DNA from: Armatimonadota bacterium | Lineage (GTDB): Bacteria; Sysuimicrobiota; Sysuimicrobiia; Sysuimicrobiales; Sysuimicrobiaceae | Direction: 5' to 3' | DNA length: 64,000 nucleotides | Assembly: GCA_031432545.1 (NCBI GenBank) | Contig: JAVKGX010000004.1 | Coordinates: 1-64,000, forward strand | Part shown: positions 57,722 through 64,000 of the stretch, piece by piece | Layout of the letters: each line of letters begins with the position of its first letter | Position numbering within the stretch: position 1 is the stretch's first letter | Position numbers and translations under genes: made by a program | The notes under the pieces: generated by a model | Seen by the model: only the letters and a program-made list of their open reading frames with translations | The model's database searches: none | Told to the model about the DNA's origin: nothing

Positions 57722-58180
57722 TCAGCCACCGACCACCCGTTCCTCCCGCTCCACGTGCTCCCGGTAGATCCGGCCCAGGATGCCGTTCACGAATCGCCCC
57801 GATTCCTCGGTACTGTAGCGCTTGGCGAGTTCGACGGCCTCGTTGATCACCACACTGGGGGGCGTGTCCGTGTGGAGCAACTCGTAGACGGCCATCCGCA
57901 GAACACAAACGTCCACCCGGGGCATCCGTTCCAGCGTCCATCCCTCCGCATAGCGAGCGATCAGTGCGTCGGTCTCGCTCCTTCCCTCCCACGCACCGCG
58001 GCTCAGCCGGACGATGAACCGCCAGTCGTCGTCGTCCCACCCCTTTTTGACCACGCGGTCGTCTTCGTCCGGCCATCCGTCGGCATACGACGCGACGACC
58101 TGCTCCAAGGGAAGGCCGCCTACCTCTGCCTGGAACAGGATGCGCAGTACAGCTTCCCGTGCCATGCGACGGCTGCTCAC
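57722..58180 (-). CDS. nusB: Transcription antitermination factor NusB
   Basis: All-helical RNA-binding protein of 152 residues: RRMAREAVLRILFQAEV at the N-terminus with the Arg-rich patch, and MPRVDVCVLRMAVYELLHTD, then SVVINEAVELAKRYSTEESGRFVNGILGRI. It binds boxA RNA with NusE in rRNA antitermination. GTG 58180 follows GGAGG by 6 bases. First gene of a long minus-strand run with its own TATAAT. Confidence 0.94.
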   Translation of the reverse strand: MSSRRMAREAVLRILFQAEVGGLPLEQVVASYADGWPDEDDRVVKKGWDDDDWRFIVRLSRGAWEGRSETDALIARYAEGWTLERMPRVDVCVLRMAVYELLHTDTPPSVVINEAVELAKRYSTEESGRFVNGILGRIYREHVEREERVVGG

Positions 58181-58216
58181 GCCCGACCCTCCGATCGCAT
58201 CCGACGCTCCCGGTTC

Positions 58217-58222
58217 ATTATA
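58217..58222 (-). promoter_or_regulatory. -10 element of the nusB operon promoter
   Basis: Perfect TATAAT on the minus strand, 37 bases before the nusB GTG. No clear -35 is seen 16-18 bases upstream; the sequence there is GC-rich. Confidence 0.5.
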
Positions 58223-58423
58223 CGGGCGGGGATCGCCGGTCCGCTGAAACGCCTTGGCCGCCCCTCCCATCCGACTCTACCTGGAGAACGAGTGAACTTT
58301 TCGTGCCTTCGGAAGCAGGAATTCCCCCCGGGGCGCGAAGAATAGGGGACATTCGGACGATTGCGTCGATTTTCGATATCGACCACCCGGGACGGCTGTG
58401 GTCCAGCAAAAGGGGGGTCCCAG
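58223..58423 (+). other. Upstream region of the first pilin-like gene
   Basis: About 200 bases between nusB and the surface-organelle locus. It contains TCGAT-TT-TCGATATCGA (58366-58382), whose second part is a perfect 10-base palindrome and might be an operator. I see no clear sigma70 promoter, and the class I c-di-GMP riboswitch core found at the other end of the locus is absent here. Confidence 0.4.
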
Positions 58424-58930
58424 ATGCAGCACAGACGCAGCTGGAGAGTCGTCCTGGCCGCATCGGCCGTCTTGATGATCGCCTCGGCAGGCTATGGCGG
58501 ACCGTCCGCGACCGGTTCGCAGACCGCCACCGTCATCGTGCAGCAGGCGATCACGCTCAGCATCGCCAGCCCGACCCTATCGATCACGGTGGCGCCGGAC
58601 GAGTGCGGGACGGTGAACTCCGGAGCCCTGACGGTCCGCAGCAACGTCAGCTACAACCTGAACCTCCGCGCCAACCCCACCGCCAATCCGAACGCCAGGC
58701 CGCGGAGCGGTACGACCGACATGACGAACGTCTTCCAGTGGCGGACCACCTCCCCGACCACCGGGGCGTGGACGGACATCACGACCTCCTATGTCCTCGC
58801 GTACTCGGGCACGTCTACGGGAGCGGCCGGCCGCAGCCACGACGTCGACTACCGCCAGTGCGCGACGTTCGACGACGCGCCCGGCGACTACACCATACAG
58901 ATCGACTGGCAGGCGGTCGGCAACCCGTAG
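58424..58930 (+). CDS. Small secreted pilin-like protein (SCPU/fimbrial-subunit-like)
   Basis: Protein of 168 residues. Sec signal peptide VVLAASAVLMIASAGYG with cleavage near residue 25. The mature part is beta-rich with two Cys, C61 (PDECGTV) and C146 (DYRQCA), and segments VRSNVSYNL (71-79) and GRSHDVDY (136-143). The same pattern is repeated in the product of 62301-62771. Domains of the spore coat U/fimbrial type have a comparable disulfide and small beta-sandwich size (from recall), but no standard family was recognised with certainty. The neighbours are chaperone- and usher-like. ATG 58424 follows an AGGGGGG stretch. Confidence 0.6.
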   Translation: MQHRRSWRVVLAASAVLMIASAGYGGPSATGSQTATVIVQQAITLSIASPTLSITVAPDECGTVNSGALTVRSNVSYNLNLRANPTANPNARPRSGTTDMTNVFQWRTTSPTTGAWTDITTSYVLAYSGTSTGAAGRSHDVDYRQCATFDDAPGDYTIQIDWQAVGNP

Positions 58931-58981
58931 TCGGATGGTTGGCCAAGCGGACGGAGGTTCGCTCCGGCCGTCACCGGATCG

Positions 58982-59827
58982 ATGATTCTCCAGACGGTTC
59001 CCGCGCCCGCGGTCCGGACGGCGTGCGCGATTTGTGCCCTGTTCGTGCTGACGGCCGCCAGCCGGCAAGTGGCGGCCCAGTCGGCGATCCGGTTCACCGT
59101 CATGCCCGCCGACGTCGAGGTCTCCGTCCCGACTGGCCAGACCGTCGTGACCGGCATCGTGGTGCAGAACGACTCGGCCCATGCGTTGCGGTTCCGGGCT
59201 GTGCTGGCCGACCTGTTCCTGCGCCGCGACGGTGTCGCCGACACGCTCGAGGACCGCAGGCTGCCGTGGTCGGTCGTACCCTTCGTCCGCATGGCGCCGG
59301 CGGAGTTCGAGATCCCCGCCTCCGGACGACAGTTCGTCCGCATGGCGATCACGCTCCCGCGGGAGACGCGAGGAGGCCGCTACGGTGCGGTGGTCGTCTC
59401 CGCGCCGCCCGTGCTCCAGCTTCCCGCCCGGCCACGCCCCGGTGCGGTGGTGATCGCCACACCGAGGATCGCCGCGCGCTTGCTAATCAGCGCAGCCGGA
59501 ACCGCCGAGGTGGGAGGGCGGATCACGGCCATGGTCGCCAGCCCTAGGTCGGCTGGCCGCGGCATCGACATCCTCGTCACGTTCCGCAACACCGGTAACG
59601 TCCACGTACGGGTCAAGGGGGACGTCGCCGTGCTCGATGGCGGTGGCGAGGCCGCAGGGGTGGCTCCATTACCAGAGGGAGTGGTCCTCCCCGGCACGGT
59701 GCGGGAGTTCCGCCTGTCGGTGCCTGCAAGCCTCAGGCCGGGCCGCTACACGGTACGGGCGACCCTGGACTATGGTGCGGACGTCCTGCTGGTCGGGCGC
59801 CAGGAGTTCACGTATCCCGCCCGCTGA
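58982..59827 (+). CDS. Secreted Ig-like chaperone-type protein (fimbrial chaperone-like)
   Basis: Protein of 281 residues. Signal peptide through about residue 33 (AICALFVLTAASRQVAAQ). Mature N-terminal half: FTVMPADVEVSVPTGQTV, PWSVVPFVRMAPAEFEIPAS, QFVRMAITLPRETRGGRYGA, the layout of the first Ig domain of PapD/EcpD-type periplasmic chaperones, where P..F.I...Q.VR precedes a G-rich turn. A second beta domain follows (LVTFRNTGNVHVRVKGDVAV). The chaperone Arg/Lys pair cannot be fixed confidently, so this is inference from fold pattern and position. It lies between the pilin-like and usher-like genes; the ribosome binding site is weak. Confidence 0.55.
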   Translation: MILQTVPAPAVRTACAICALFVLTAASRQVAAQSAIRFTVMPADVEVSVPTGQTVVTGIVVQNDSAHALRFRAVLADLFLRRDGVADTLEDRRLPWSVVPFVRMAPAEFEIPASGRQFVRMAITLPRETRGGRYGAVVVSAPPVLQLPARPRPGAVVIATPRIAARLLISAAGTAEVGGRITAMVASPRSAGRGIDILVTFRNTGNVHVRVKGDVAVLDGGGEAAGVAPLPEGVVLPGTVREFRLSVPASLRPGRYTVRATLDYGADVLLVGRQEFTYPAR

Positions 59828-59828
59828 C

Positions 59829-62294
59829 GTGCGAGAGTCCACCCGTCACGTCCGAACCGTCGATCGCTCGGACGGCCGCCGTGGCTGGGAACTTGCGCCC
59901 GGGTTGTCGAAGGCGTGGCGGGGTGCGGCCGGGCTCGCCCTGGTCACCCTGGCCCTGGCCGCGGCGCTGCCCGCAGCCCCCGCGCCGGCTGTGCGCCTGT
60001 TCCTCGACGGTTCACCGCTGGGGCTGAGGCCCGCACCCTTGCTTGTCGACGGTCTCGTCTATCTGCCGCTGCGTCCGCTCGCCGCGCTCTTTGGGGCGGA
60101 AGTCGTCGCCCGACCCGGCATCGTCGAGGTGCGCAAGGCCGACGCCAACGCCTACACCCTCCGACCGGGACGTTCGGAGGTCTGGCAGGCCGATCTGGTC
60201 ATAGCCGTCCTCCCCGGACCGGTACGCGTCATGAATGGTTCCACCCGGATCCCGCATCCGGCTGCGGAGGTGCTCTTCGACGTCCTCGTCGACTGGGACC
60301 CGGCCTCAGGGCGGCTTTCGATCACGACCGCTGATTCTGCGCAGACCACCACGGTCGCAGCGTCGCGACCTCGGGCCACACCCCGTCCGGGCGGGACCAC
60401 GGACTTCGTCTCCGAGTTTCGGCAGGACCTCACACCCCCGGTTTTTGCATCCGGCCACGTCGTTCTCGGCCTGTCCTTCGACGGCCGTCGGATCGGGCCG
60501 AGCGTCGATCTGACCTTCGGGACTCTCGGTCTGCTGGCCGACCGAACGTCGGGGCGATTTTACTTGGGCGCATTCGACCGACTCACCTACGCTGGCTCGG
60601 CCATGCTGGAGTGGTCGGATCTGAGGTTGCACTTAGGGGAAGTGGTCTTGGACGACTCTCCCCTCACCCTCTACGAGCAGGGACTGGTCGGGGCCATCGC
60701 GCAGACGCGGGTGGGAAGCCTGAGCATGGTCCTTTGGGGCGGCGCGCTGCCCGGTGCTTGGACGCCCGTGTACGGCGCGCAGCTGCGACTGCCACGCATG
60801 GGGGATTGGTCAGTCGGCGCGACGCTGCTGTACGACCCCGCATCCACTGCCTTCGTCGTCAAGAGCCTCTTGCGCTGGGATCCGTTCGCGCACCTCGCAC
60901 TGTTCGCCGAGGTCGCCACGGGCGGTTCACCCGAGGGTAGCGGGTTCGCGTGGCGGGCCGGTGCCGCGGCGTCGTTTGCGAACCTCGGAGCGGAACTCAG
61001 TTACCTCTGGCTGGGGCCTGGCTTCCCCACGATGGGCAATGCGACCCAGTTCGCCGACCGCCACGGCGGTCTCCTCAGACTCTTCTACGTGCCCGACGAC
61101 CGCTGGTACGTCGCCGCCAGCGCCGCGTTCCTGCGTGCCAACGCGCCCGGCACAGCCGATCGATCCGCCTATGGCCTCCTGGCGACGTATCGCGCATCGC
61201 AGGAGCTTTTGCTTGCGGGGACGTTCTCTCACAGGGACGACGCTTCGGTTCGGGTGACCCAGGGAAGCCTGCACGCCCTGTACGCGCGCAGCCCCTGGGC
61301 GGTCTCGCTGTCGGCCGGCTACGTGTTGCAGGCCGGGGTACTCGGAAGCCCGTCGTCTTGGCGGGTGGAGGTGCGTCCCGTTCTACAGCTGCCCGCGGGA
61401 GCCTACCTCTCCGGCGAGCTGGCCCGCCACTTCGGCTCTCCAGACGGGTGGATCTTCGGTGTCGGCGGCTCGTTTCGGATCGGCCCGGACCTCCACCTCC
61501 GTGCCCAGGCTCGATACGCGGCGCTGGACTCCGGCTACGAAGGGCTGGTGGAAATCGGGGTCGCCAGGCAGGTCGGCGGAGGCGCGAGCGTGTCTGTCGG
61601 CGGCGGTCTCCGCCTGCGGTCGGGTGCCACGACGCCGTATGCGACCGTACACTACGCTTTCCCCCTCTCGTTCCGCGGAAGCGTCCCGGTCGGGCGCCTC
61701 GAAGTGGTCGTCTTCCGGGACATCAACGGCGACGGTCGGCGTGACGAGGACGAGCCGGGAGTCCCCGACGTGGTCATCCGCATCGACGGGCGCCGCGCCG
61801 CCCTCTCCGGGTCCGGCGGGCAGGCCACCATGGATCCGGTCCGCGAGGGATCCTACACGGTATCGGTGGACGAGGATACGGTACCGGTTGACCTCATGGT
61901 CGAGGAGGGAGCGCTGCGGGCACAGGTCCACGCAGGAGGGACCACCGTGGTCCAGGTCGCGCTCGTGCCGGCGGCGACGGTGCGGGGTACCGTCTACGTG
62001 GACACCAACAACAACGGGCGGCGGGATCCCAGCGAGCCGGCGGTCGAGGGCGTCATCCTCGTCCTGTGGCCGGGCGAAGAGCGCAGGACCACCGACGAAC
62101 GCGGGGCATTCGAGTTCTTCCCCCTACGCCCGGGAGACCACCGAGTGCGGCTGCTTGCGGACTCCCTTCCACCCCACCTGGCCGTCCCGGCGGATGGAGC
62201 CGAGTTCACCGTCCGTGTGGCCCCCGGGCAGACCCTCGAGCTGGCGGTGCGGCTCATCCCGAGGACCAGGCCCGTCGTGCCGAGCTTCCCGTAA
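59829..62294 (+). CDS. Large exported barrel-like protein with stalk domain and two B repeats (usher-like candidate)
   Basis: Protein of about 821 residues. The signal segment is AGLALVTLALAAALPAAPA; either GTG 59829 or TTG 59904 is the start, the latter giving a normal signal length. Residues about 55-165: copper-amine-oxidase N-terminal (stalk) type domain, VRLFLDGSPLGLRPAP with DGLVYLPLRPLAALFGAEV. About 190-615: alternating short beta strands with aromatic ends, looking like an outer-membrane barrel. C-terminus: two SdrD-B-like repeats with Ca-binding loops, FRDINGDGRRDEDEPG (about 626-641) and VDTNNNGRRDPSEPAV (about 722-737). The layout resembles a usher with two C-terminal plugs, but homology to FimD is not shown. 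Confidence 0.55.
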   Translation: MRESTRHVRTVDRSDGRRGWELAPGLSKAWRGAAGLALVTLALAAALPAAPAPAVRLFLDGSPLGLRPAPLLVDGLVYLPLRPLAALFGAEVVARPGIVEVRKADANAYTLRPGRSEVWQADLVIAVLPGPVRVMNGSTRIPHPAAEVLFDVLVDWDPASGRLSITTADSAQTTTVAASRPRATPRPGGTTDFVSEFRQDLTPPVFASGHVVLGLSFDGRRIGPSVDLTFGTLGLLADRTSGRFYLGAFDRLTYAGSAMLEWSDLRLHLGEVVLDDSPLTLYEQGLVGAIAQTRVGSLSMVLWGGALPGAWTPVYGAQLRLPRMGDWSVGATLLYDPASTAFVVKSLLRWDPFAHLALFAEVATGGSPEGSGFAWRAGAAASFANLGAELSYLWLGPGFPTMGNATQFADRHGGLLRLFYVPDDRWYVAASAAFLRANAPGTADRSAYGLLATYRASQELLLAGTFSHRDDASVRVTQGSLHALYARSPWAVSLSAGYVLQAGVLGSPSSWRVEVRPVLQLPAGAYLSGELARHFGSPDGWIFGVGGSFRIGPDLHLRAQARYAALDSGYEGLVEIGVARQVGGGASVSVGGGLRLRSGATTPYATVHYAFPLSFRGSVPVGRLEVVVFRDINGDGRRDEDEPGVPDVVIRIDGRRAALSGSGGQATMDPVREGSYTVSVDEDTVPVDLMVEEGALRAQVHAGGTTVVQVALVPAATVRGTVYVDTNNNGRRDPSEPAVEGVILVLWPGEERRTTDERGAFEFFPLRPGDHRVRLLADSLPPHLAVPADGAEFTVRVAPGQTLELAVRLIPRTRPVVPSFP

Positions 62295-62300
62295 GCCCCG

Positions 62301-62771
62301 CTACATCACCAGGATCACCAGCAGCTGTCGGGCAGCTTCCGAGACGACGGCATCACCCCGTGCCACGTACTCCAGCTCCGCGGTCGTCTGCCGCAAGGCC
62401 AGATCCGCGGCGATGCAGGCGCGGACGACCACGTCGTGCGTCCGACCCGTGGTCCTGCCCTGGCCGGAAGCCACCGTAACGAAGTTGCCGGCGAGGGGCG
62501 ACCCCCCGACCTGCCAGGAGAGTCCCGGTCCGCCCGTCCGCAGCCGCACGGTCAGTTCGTAGGTCACGTTGCTCCTGACGTGCACGGTCGTCACCAGGGA
62601 CCCGCACCGGCGGGCAGGGATGGACAGGTGCTGTGGCGCAGACAGCAGTGTGACCTGGATGCGGGGGAGTACGGTGATGCCTACGGTCTGCGTTCGCCCG
62701 GCGCCAGAGACACCGGGTGCGGGGTAGAACAGCGCCACAACCACGACGATCCAGGCAGCGCCGTTTCGCAC
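62301..62771 (-). CDS. Second small secreted pilin-like protein, c-di-GMP riboswitch-controlled
   Basis: Protein of 156 residues. Signal peptide AAWIVVVVALFYPAPGVSGA. The mature part repeats the pattern of the product of 58424-58930: Cys at 56 (RRCGSL) and 119 (VRACIA), VRSNVTYEL (65-73) and GRTHDVVV (109-116). It is thus a paralogue, likely another fibre subunit or tip. GTG 62771 is chosen because GGAGGAG lies 8 bases upstream; an in-frame start 12 codons earlier would break up the signal peptide. It converges on the usher-like gene with 6 bases between stops. A class I c-di-GMP aptamer precedes it. Confidence 0.65.
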   Translation of the reverse strand: MRNGAAWIVVVVALFYPAPGVSGAGRTQTVGITVLPRIQVTLLSAPQHLSIPARRCGSLVTTVHVRSNVTYELTVRLRTGGPGLSWQVGGSPLAGNFVTVASGQGRTTGRTHDVVVRACIAADLALRQTTAELEYVARGDAVVSEAARQLLVILVM

Positions 62772-62810
62772 GTCTTCCGCTCCTCCGCGCGAGCAGGCGC
62801 CCAGCACAGC

Positions 62811-62841
62811 GGCCCTGCCTCACGACCGAGGAAGCAGGGCC
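62811..62841 (-). promoter_or_regulatory. Hairpin in the expression platform of the c-di-GMP riboswitch
   Basis: GGCCCTGC and GCAGGGCC are perfect 8-base arms with a 15-base loop that can add a CTC/GAG stem. It lies 15 bases after the aptamer and 24 bases before the GGAGGAG of the pilin-like gene. There is no T run, so control of translation or a Rho-dependent mechanism is more likely than intrinsic termination. The direction of regulation cannot be told. Confidence 0.55.
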
Positions 62842-62856
62842 ACACATGGACCCTCG

Positions 62857-62942
62857 CTTCGGCAGCCCGGCGACCGTGGCCCCGATGGGGCTGTAGGCCC
62901 GTGGCTTTGCGTCCCCGGGTTTCCCTGGGTTTGCCCTTTCGG
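62857..62942 (-). ncRNA. Class I cyclic-di-GMP riboswitch (GEMM-I aptamer)
   Basis: On the minus strand the conserved core is present in order: AGGGCAAACCC, a stem closed by a GAAA tetraloop (CAGG-GAAA-CCCG), GGGACGCAAAGCC, then ACGGGCCTA (tetraloop receptor), and CGCCGGGCTGCCGAAG at the 3' end. This matches the Vc2-type class I consensus nearly base for base. The aptamer binds c-di-GMP and here precedes the 62301-62771 pilin-like gene by 85 bases. It begins 63 bases after the efp stop. Confidence 0.92.
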
Positions 62943-63005
62943 TCGAGCGCTATTCGGTTTTCACCCACTCTCTAATGCAAGAAGCGTGCCACGCCACAGA
63001 CACCT

Positions 63006-63566
63006 CTACCGGACGCGTTCCAGGTACTGACCCGTGCGGGTGTCCACGCGGATCTTCTCGCCCTGGCCCACGAACAGGGGAACATGGACCACCGCCCCGG
63101 TCTCCAGTTTTGCGGGCTTGCTGCCGCCCGACACCGTGTCGCCGCGCACGCCCGGAGAGGTCTCGACCACGGTGAGCTCGACGCTGTTGGGCAGCTCCAC
63201 TTCCAGTGGTCTGCCCTCGTGGAAGACCACCTCGACCGTCATCCCGTCCTTGAGGAAGCGCCTGCCGTCGCCGACGACCTCGGCGGGCAGCGTGATCTGC
63301 TCGTAGGTCTCGTTGTCCATGAAGTGGTAGGCCTCGCCGTCGTGGTATAGGTACTGCATCTCCTTCGTCTCGAGATAGGCGCGGGGCACGCGCTCACCGG
63401 CGTTGAACTTCCGCTCCACGATCGCACCCGTGCGCATGTTCCGGATCTTCGCCCGTACGTACGCCGACCCGCGGCCGATCTTGACGTGCTGCGATTCCAC
63501 GACGGTGTACAGCTCACCGTCCAGTTCGATGTGCACACCGGGCCGAAAGTCGTTGCTGGAGATCAT
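63006..63566 (-). CDS. efp: Elongation factor P
   Basis: Protein of 186 residues, three beta-barrel domains, which relieves ribosome stalling at polyproline. MISSNDFRPGVHIELDGELY at the N-terminus and GDTVSGGSKPAKLETGAVV in domain III are typical. The tip of the domain I loop (VKIGRGSAYVR) carries Arg32, where E. coli has the modified Lys34; Arg is rhamnosylated by EarP in some bacteria, but no earP is seen here. GGAGGA is 9 bases before ATG 63566. Confidence 0.95.
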   Translation of the reverse strand: MISSNDFRPGVHIELDGELYTVVESQHVKIGRGSAYVRAKIRNMRTGAIVERKFNAGERVPRAYLETKEMQYLYHDGEAYHFMDNETYEQITLPAEVVGDGRRFLKDGMTVEVVFHEGRPLEVELPNSVELTVVETSPGVRGDTVSGGSKPAKLETGAVVHVPLFVGQGEKIRVDTRTGQYLERVR

Positions 63567-63710
63567 CCTGCCGTGTCCTCCCGCTCGTTCCACATCGTTC
63601 TGCCCGCGCGATGGCACCATCGTACCATCGACCGACCCCGCACGTAGATGGGGGTGCGGGCAATGGACCGCTGAAGACCCTCGGCCTGCACCTGATGGCT
63701 GATGGGGCCG

Positions 63711-64000
63711 CTAAGACGAGACGATGGCCACGTCGCCGCCCATCTGCTCGGCCAGTGCCAGCGCCTGCTCCGCCTTCTGCAGCAGGGGTCCCGGCTCGTC
63801 CGCGTGCTCGGGACAGGCCGCCACCCCCGCGCTGATCTGCGGCGCGAGCCCGCCCTGGTGCATTTCGGCGCGCGCCGCCAGGTCCTCGCGAAGGCGCTCG
63901 ACGACGAGCATCCCCGATGCGCCGTCCGTCTCCGGCAACAGCACCGCGATGCGATCCGCGGCCAGGCGGCACTTCGCGTCGACCGAGCGGGTGGACTCCT
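63711..64000 (-). CDS. C-terminal part of a degenerate GGDEF-domain protein (runs off the right edge)
   Basis: The minus-strand frame is open from 64000 to a TAG at 63711-63713, about 95 residues. It matches the second half of a diguanylate-cyclase domain: the GGDEF stretch reads RLAADRIAVLLPETDGASGM, then VVERLREDLAARAE, ISAGVAACPEHAD, and a C-terminal QKAEQALALAEQMGGDVAIV helix. GGDEF is replaced by AADRI, so cyclase activity is unlikely; a binding or allosteric role is possible. The N-terminal sensor region is outside the window. Confidence 0.75.
   Translation of the reverse strand, partial: ESTRSVDAKCRLAADRIAVLLPETDGASGMLVVERLREDLAARAEMHQGGLAPQISAGVAACPEHADEPGPLLQKAEQALALAEQMGGDVAIVSS

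Noticed and set aside
58223-58423. A second c-di-GMP riboswitch before the first pilin-like gene
   Set aside because: The GGGCAAACC and GACGCAAAGCC core segments are not present on either strand.
58935-58985. 16-codon ORF ending in ATGA overlap with the chaperone-like gene
   Set aside because: It has no ribosome binding site and no conserved feature; the overlap is probably chance.

Overview
This window is G+C-rich chromosomal DNA from a bacterium that is probably thermophilic and probably has an outer membrane. Thermophily is inferred from three adjacent genes for T-loop tRNA modification: a ThiS/TtuB-type sulfur carrier, a TtuA-type thiolase and a TrmI-type m1A58 methyltransferase. Several blocks keep gene orders familiar from Firmicutes: lysA, scpA-scpB-dacA, cmk-plsC-ispH-der-plsY, nudF-xerD-deoB-punA-pdp, and nusB/ispA/tlyA/nadK/recN. 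A predicted beta-barrel surface protein argues for a diderm. A deep-branching high-GC thermophile of the Sysuimicrobiota (CSP1-3)/Armatimonadota kind would fit, but the assignment is inference. Start codons are often GTG or TTG, and neighbouring genes often overlap by ATGA, GTGA or TGATG.

Layout. 1-1110 is a scarred edge: the 3' end of an IS256-family element, a frameshifted gene remnant and an alkyltransferase-like gene whose 3' end has been replaced. 1253-6785 (+) holds a large PAS/GAF/HD-GYP protein and an orphan CoxL-type molybdenum hydroxylase subunit. 6816-19148 (-) holds DUF402, tRNA-Pro(GGG) and a long housekeeping run: panE-like, plsY, der, ispH, plsC, cmk, an ABC ATPase with its binding protein, dacA, scpB, scpA, an M50 protease and lysA. 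19271-22246 (+) holds a thiolase and an SLC13-type transporter. 22247-29757 (-) holds AlaX, TldE/TldD, the tRNA T-loop operon and a Rieske fusion protein. 30060-36781 (-) holds a class III aminotransferase, a two-subunit B12-dependent acyl-CoA mutase, etfA, etfB and an acyl-CoA dehydrogenase. 36922-42299 (+) is a leucine/isovalerate-type operon: carboxylase CT, hydratase, biotin carboxylase, biotin carrier and HMG-CoA lyase. 42263-58180 (-) runs through a MoaD-like protein and a BNR propeller, hbd, a kinase, nucleoside salvage (pdp, punA, deoB), xerD, nudF, ilvE, pyrG, recN, nadK, tlyA, ispA, acyP and nusB. 58424-62942 is a surface-organelle locus. efp and part of a GGDEF-like protein close the window.

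How the genes work together. The mutase, ETF and acyl-CoA dehydrogenase stand divergently from the carboxylase/lyase operon; together with hbd, thiolase and the aminotransferases they suggest branched-chain amino-acid or short-chain acyl-CoA catabolism. The mutase has isobutyryl-CoA-mutase-like active-site residues (Phe90, Gln208), so a methylmalonyl-CoA mutase label would probably be wrong.

The most interesting system is at 58424-62942. Two homologous small secreted proteins with one conserved Cys pair flank an Ig-like chaperone-type protein and a large barrel-like protein with two Ca-binding-type B repeats. A clear class I cyclic-di-GMP riboswitch precedes the second small protein. This looks like a divergent chaperone-usher-like fibre system under c-di-GMP control. 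The degenerate HD-GYP protein at the left edge and the degenerate GGDEF protein at the right edge may belong to the same signalling network. A second unusual theme is two ubiquitin-like sulfur-carrier proteins whose diglycine is not terminal but is followed by basic tails of about 25 residues.
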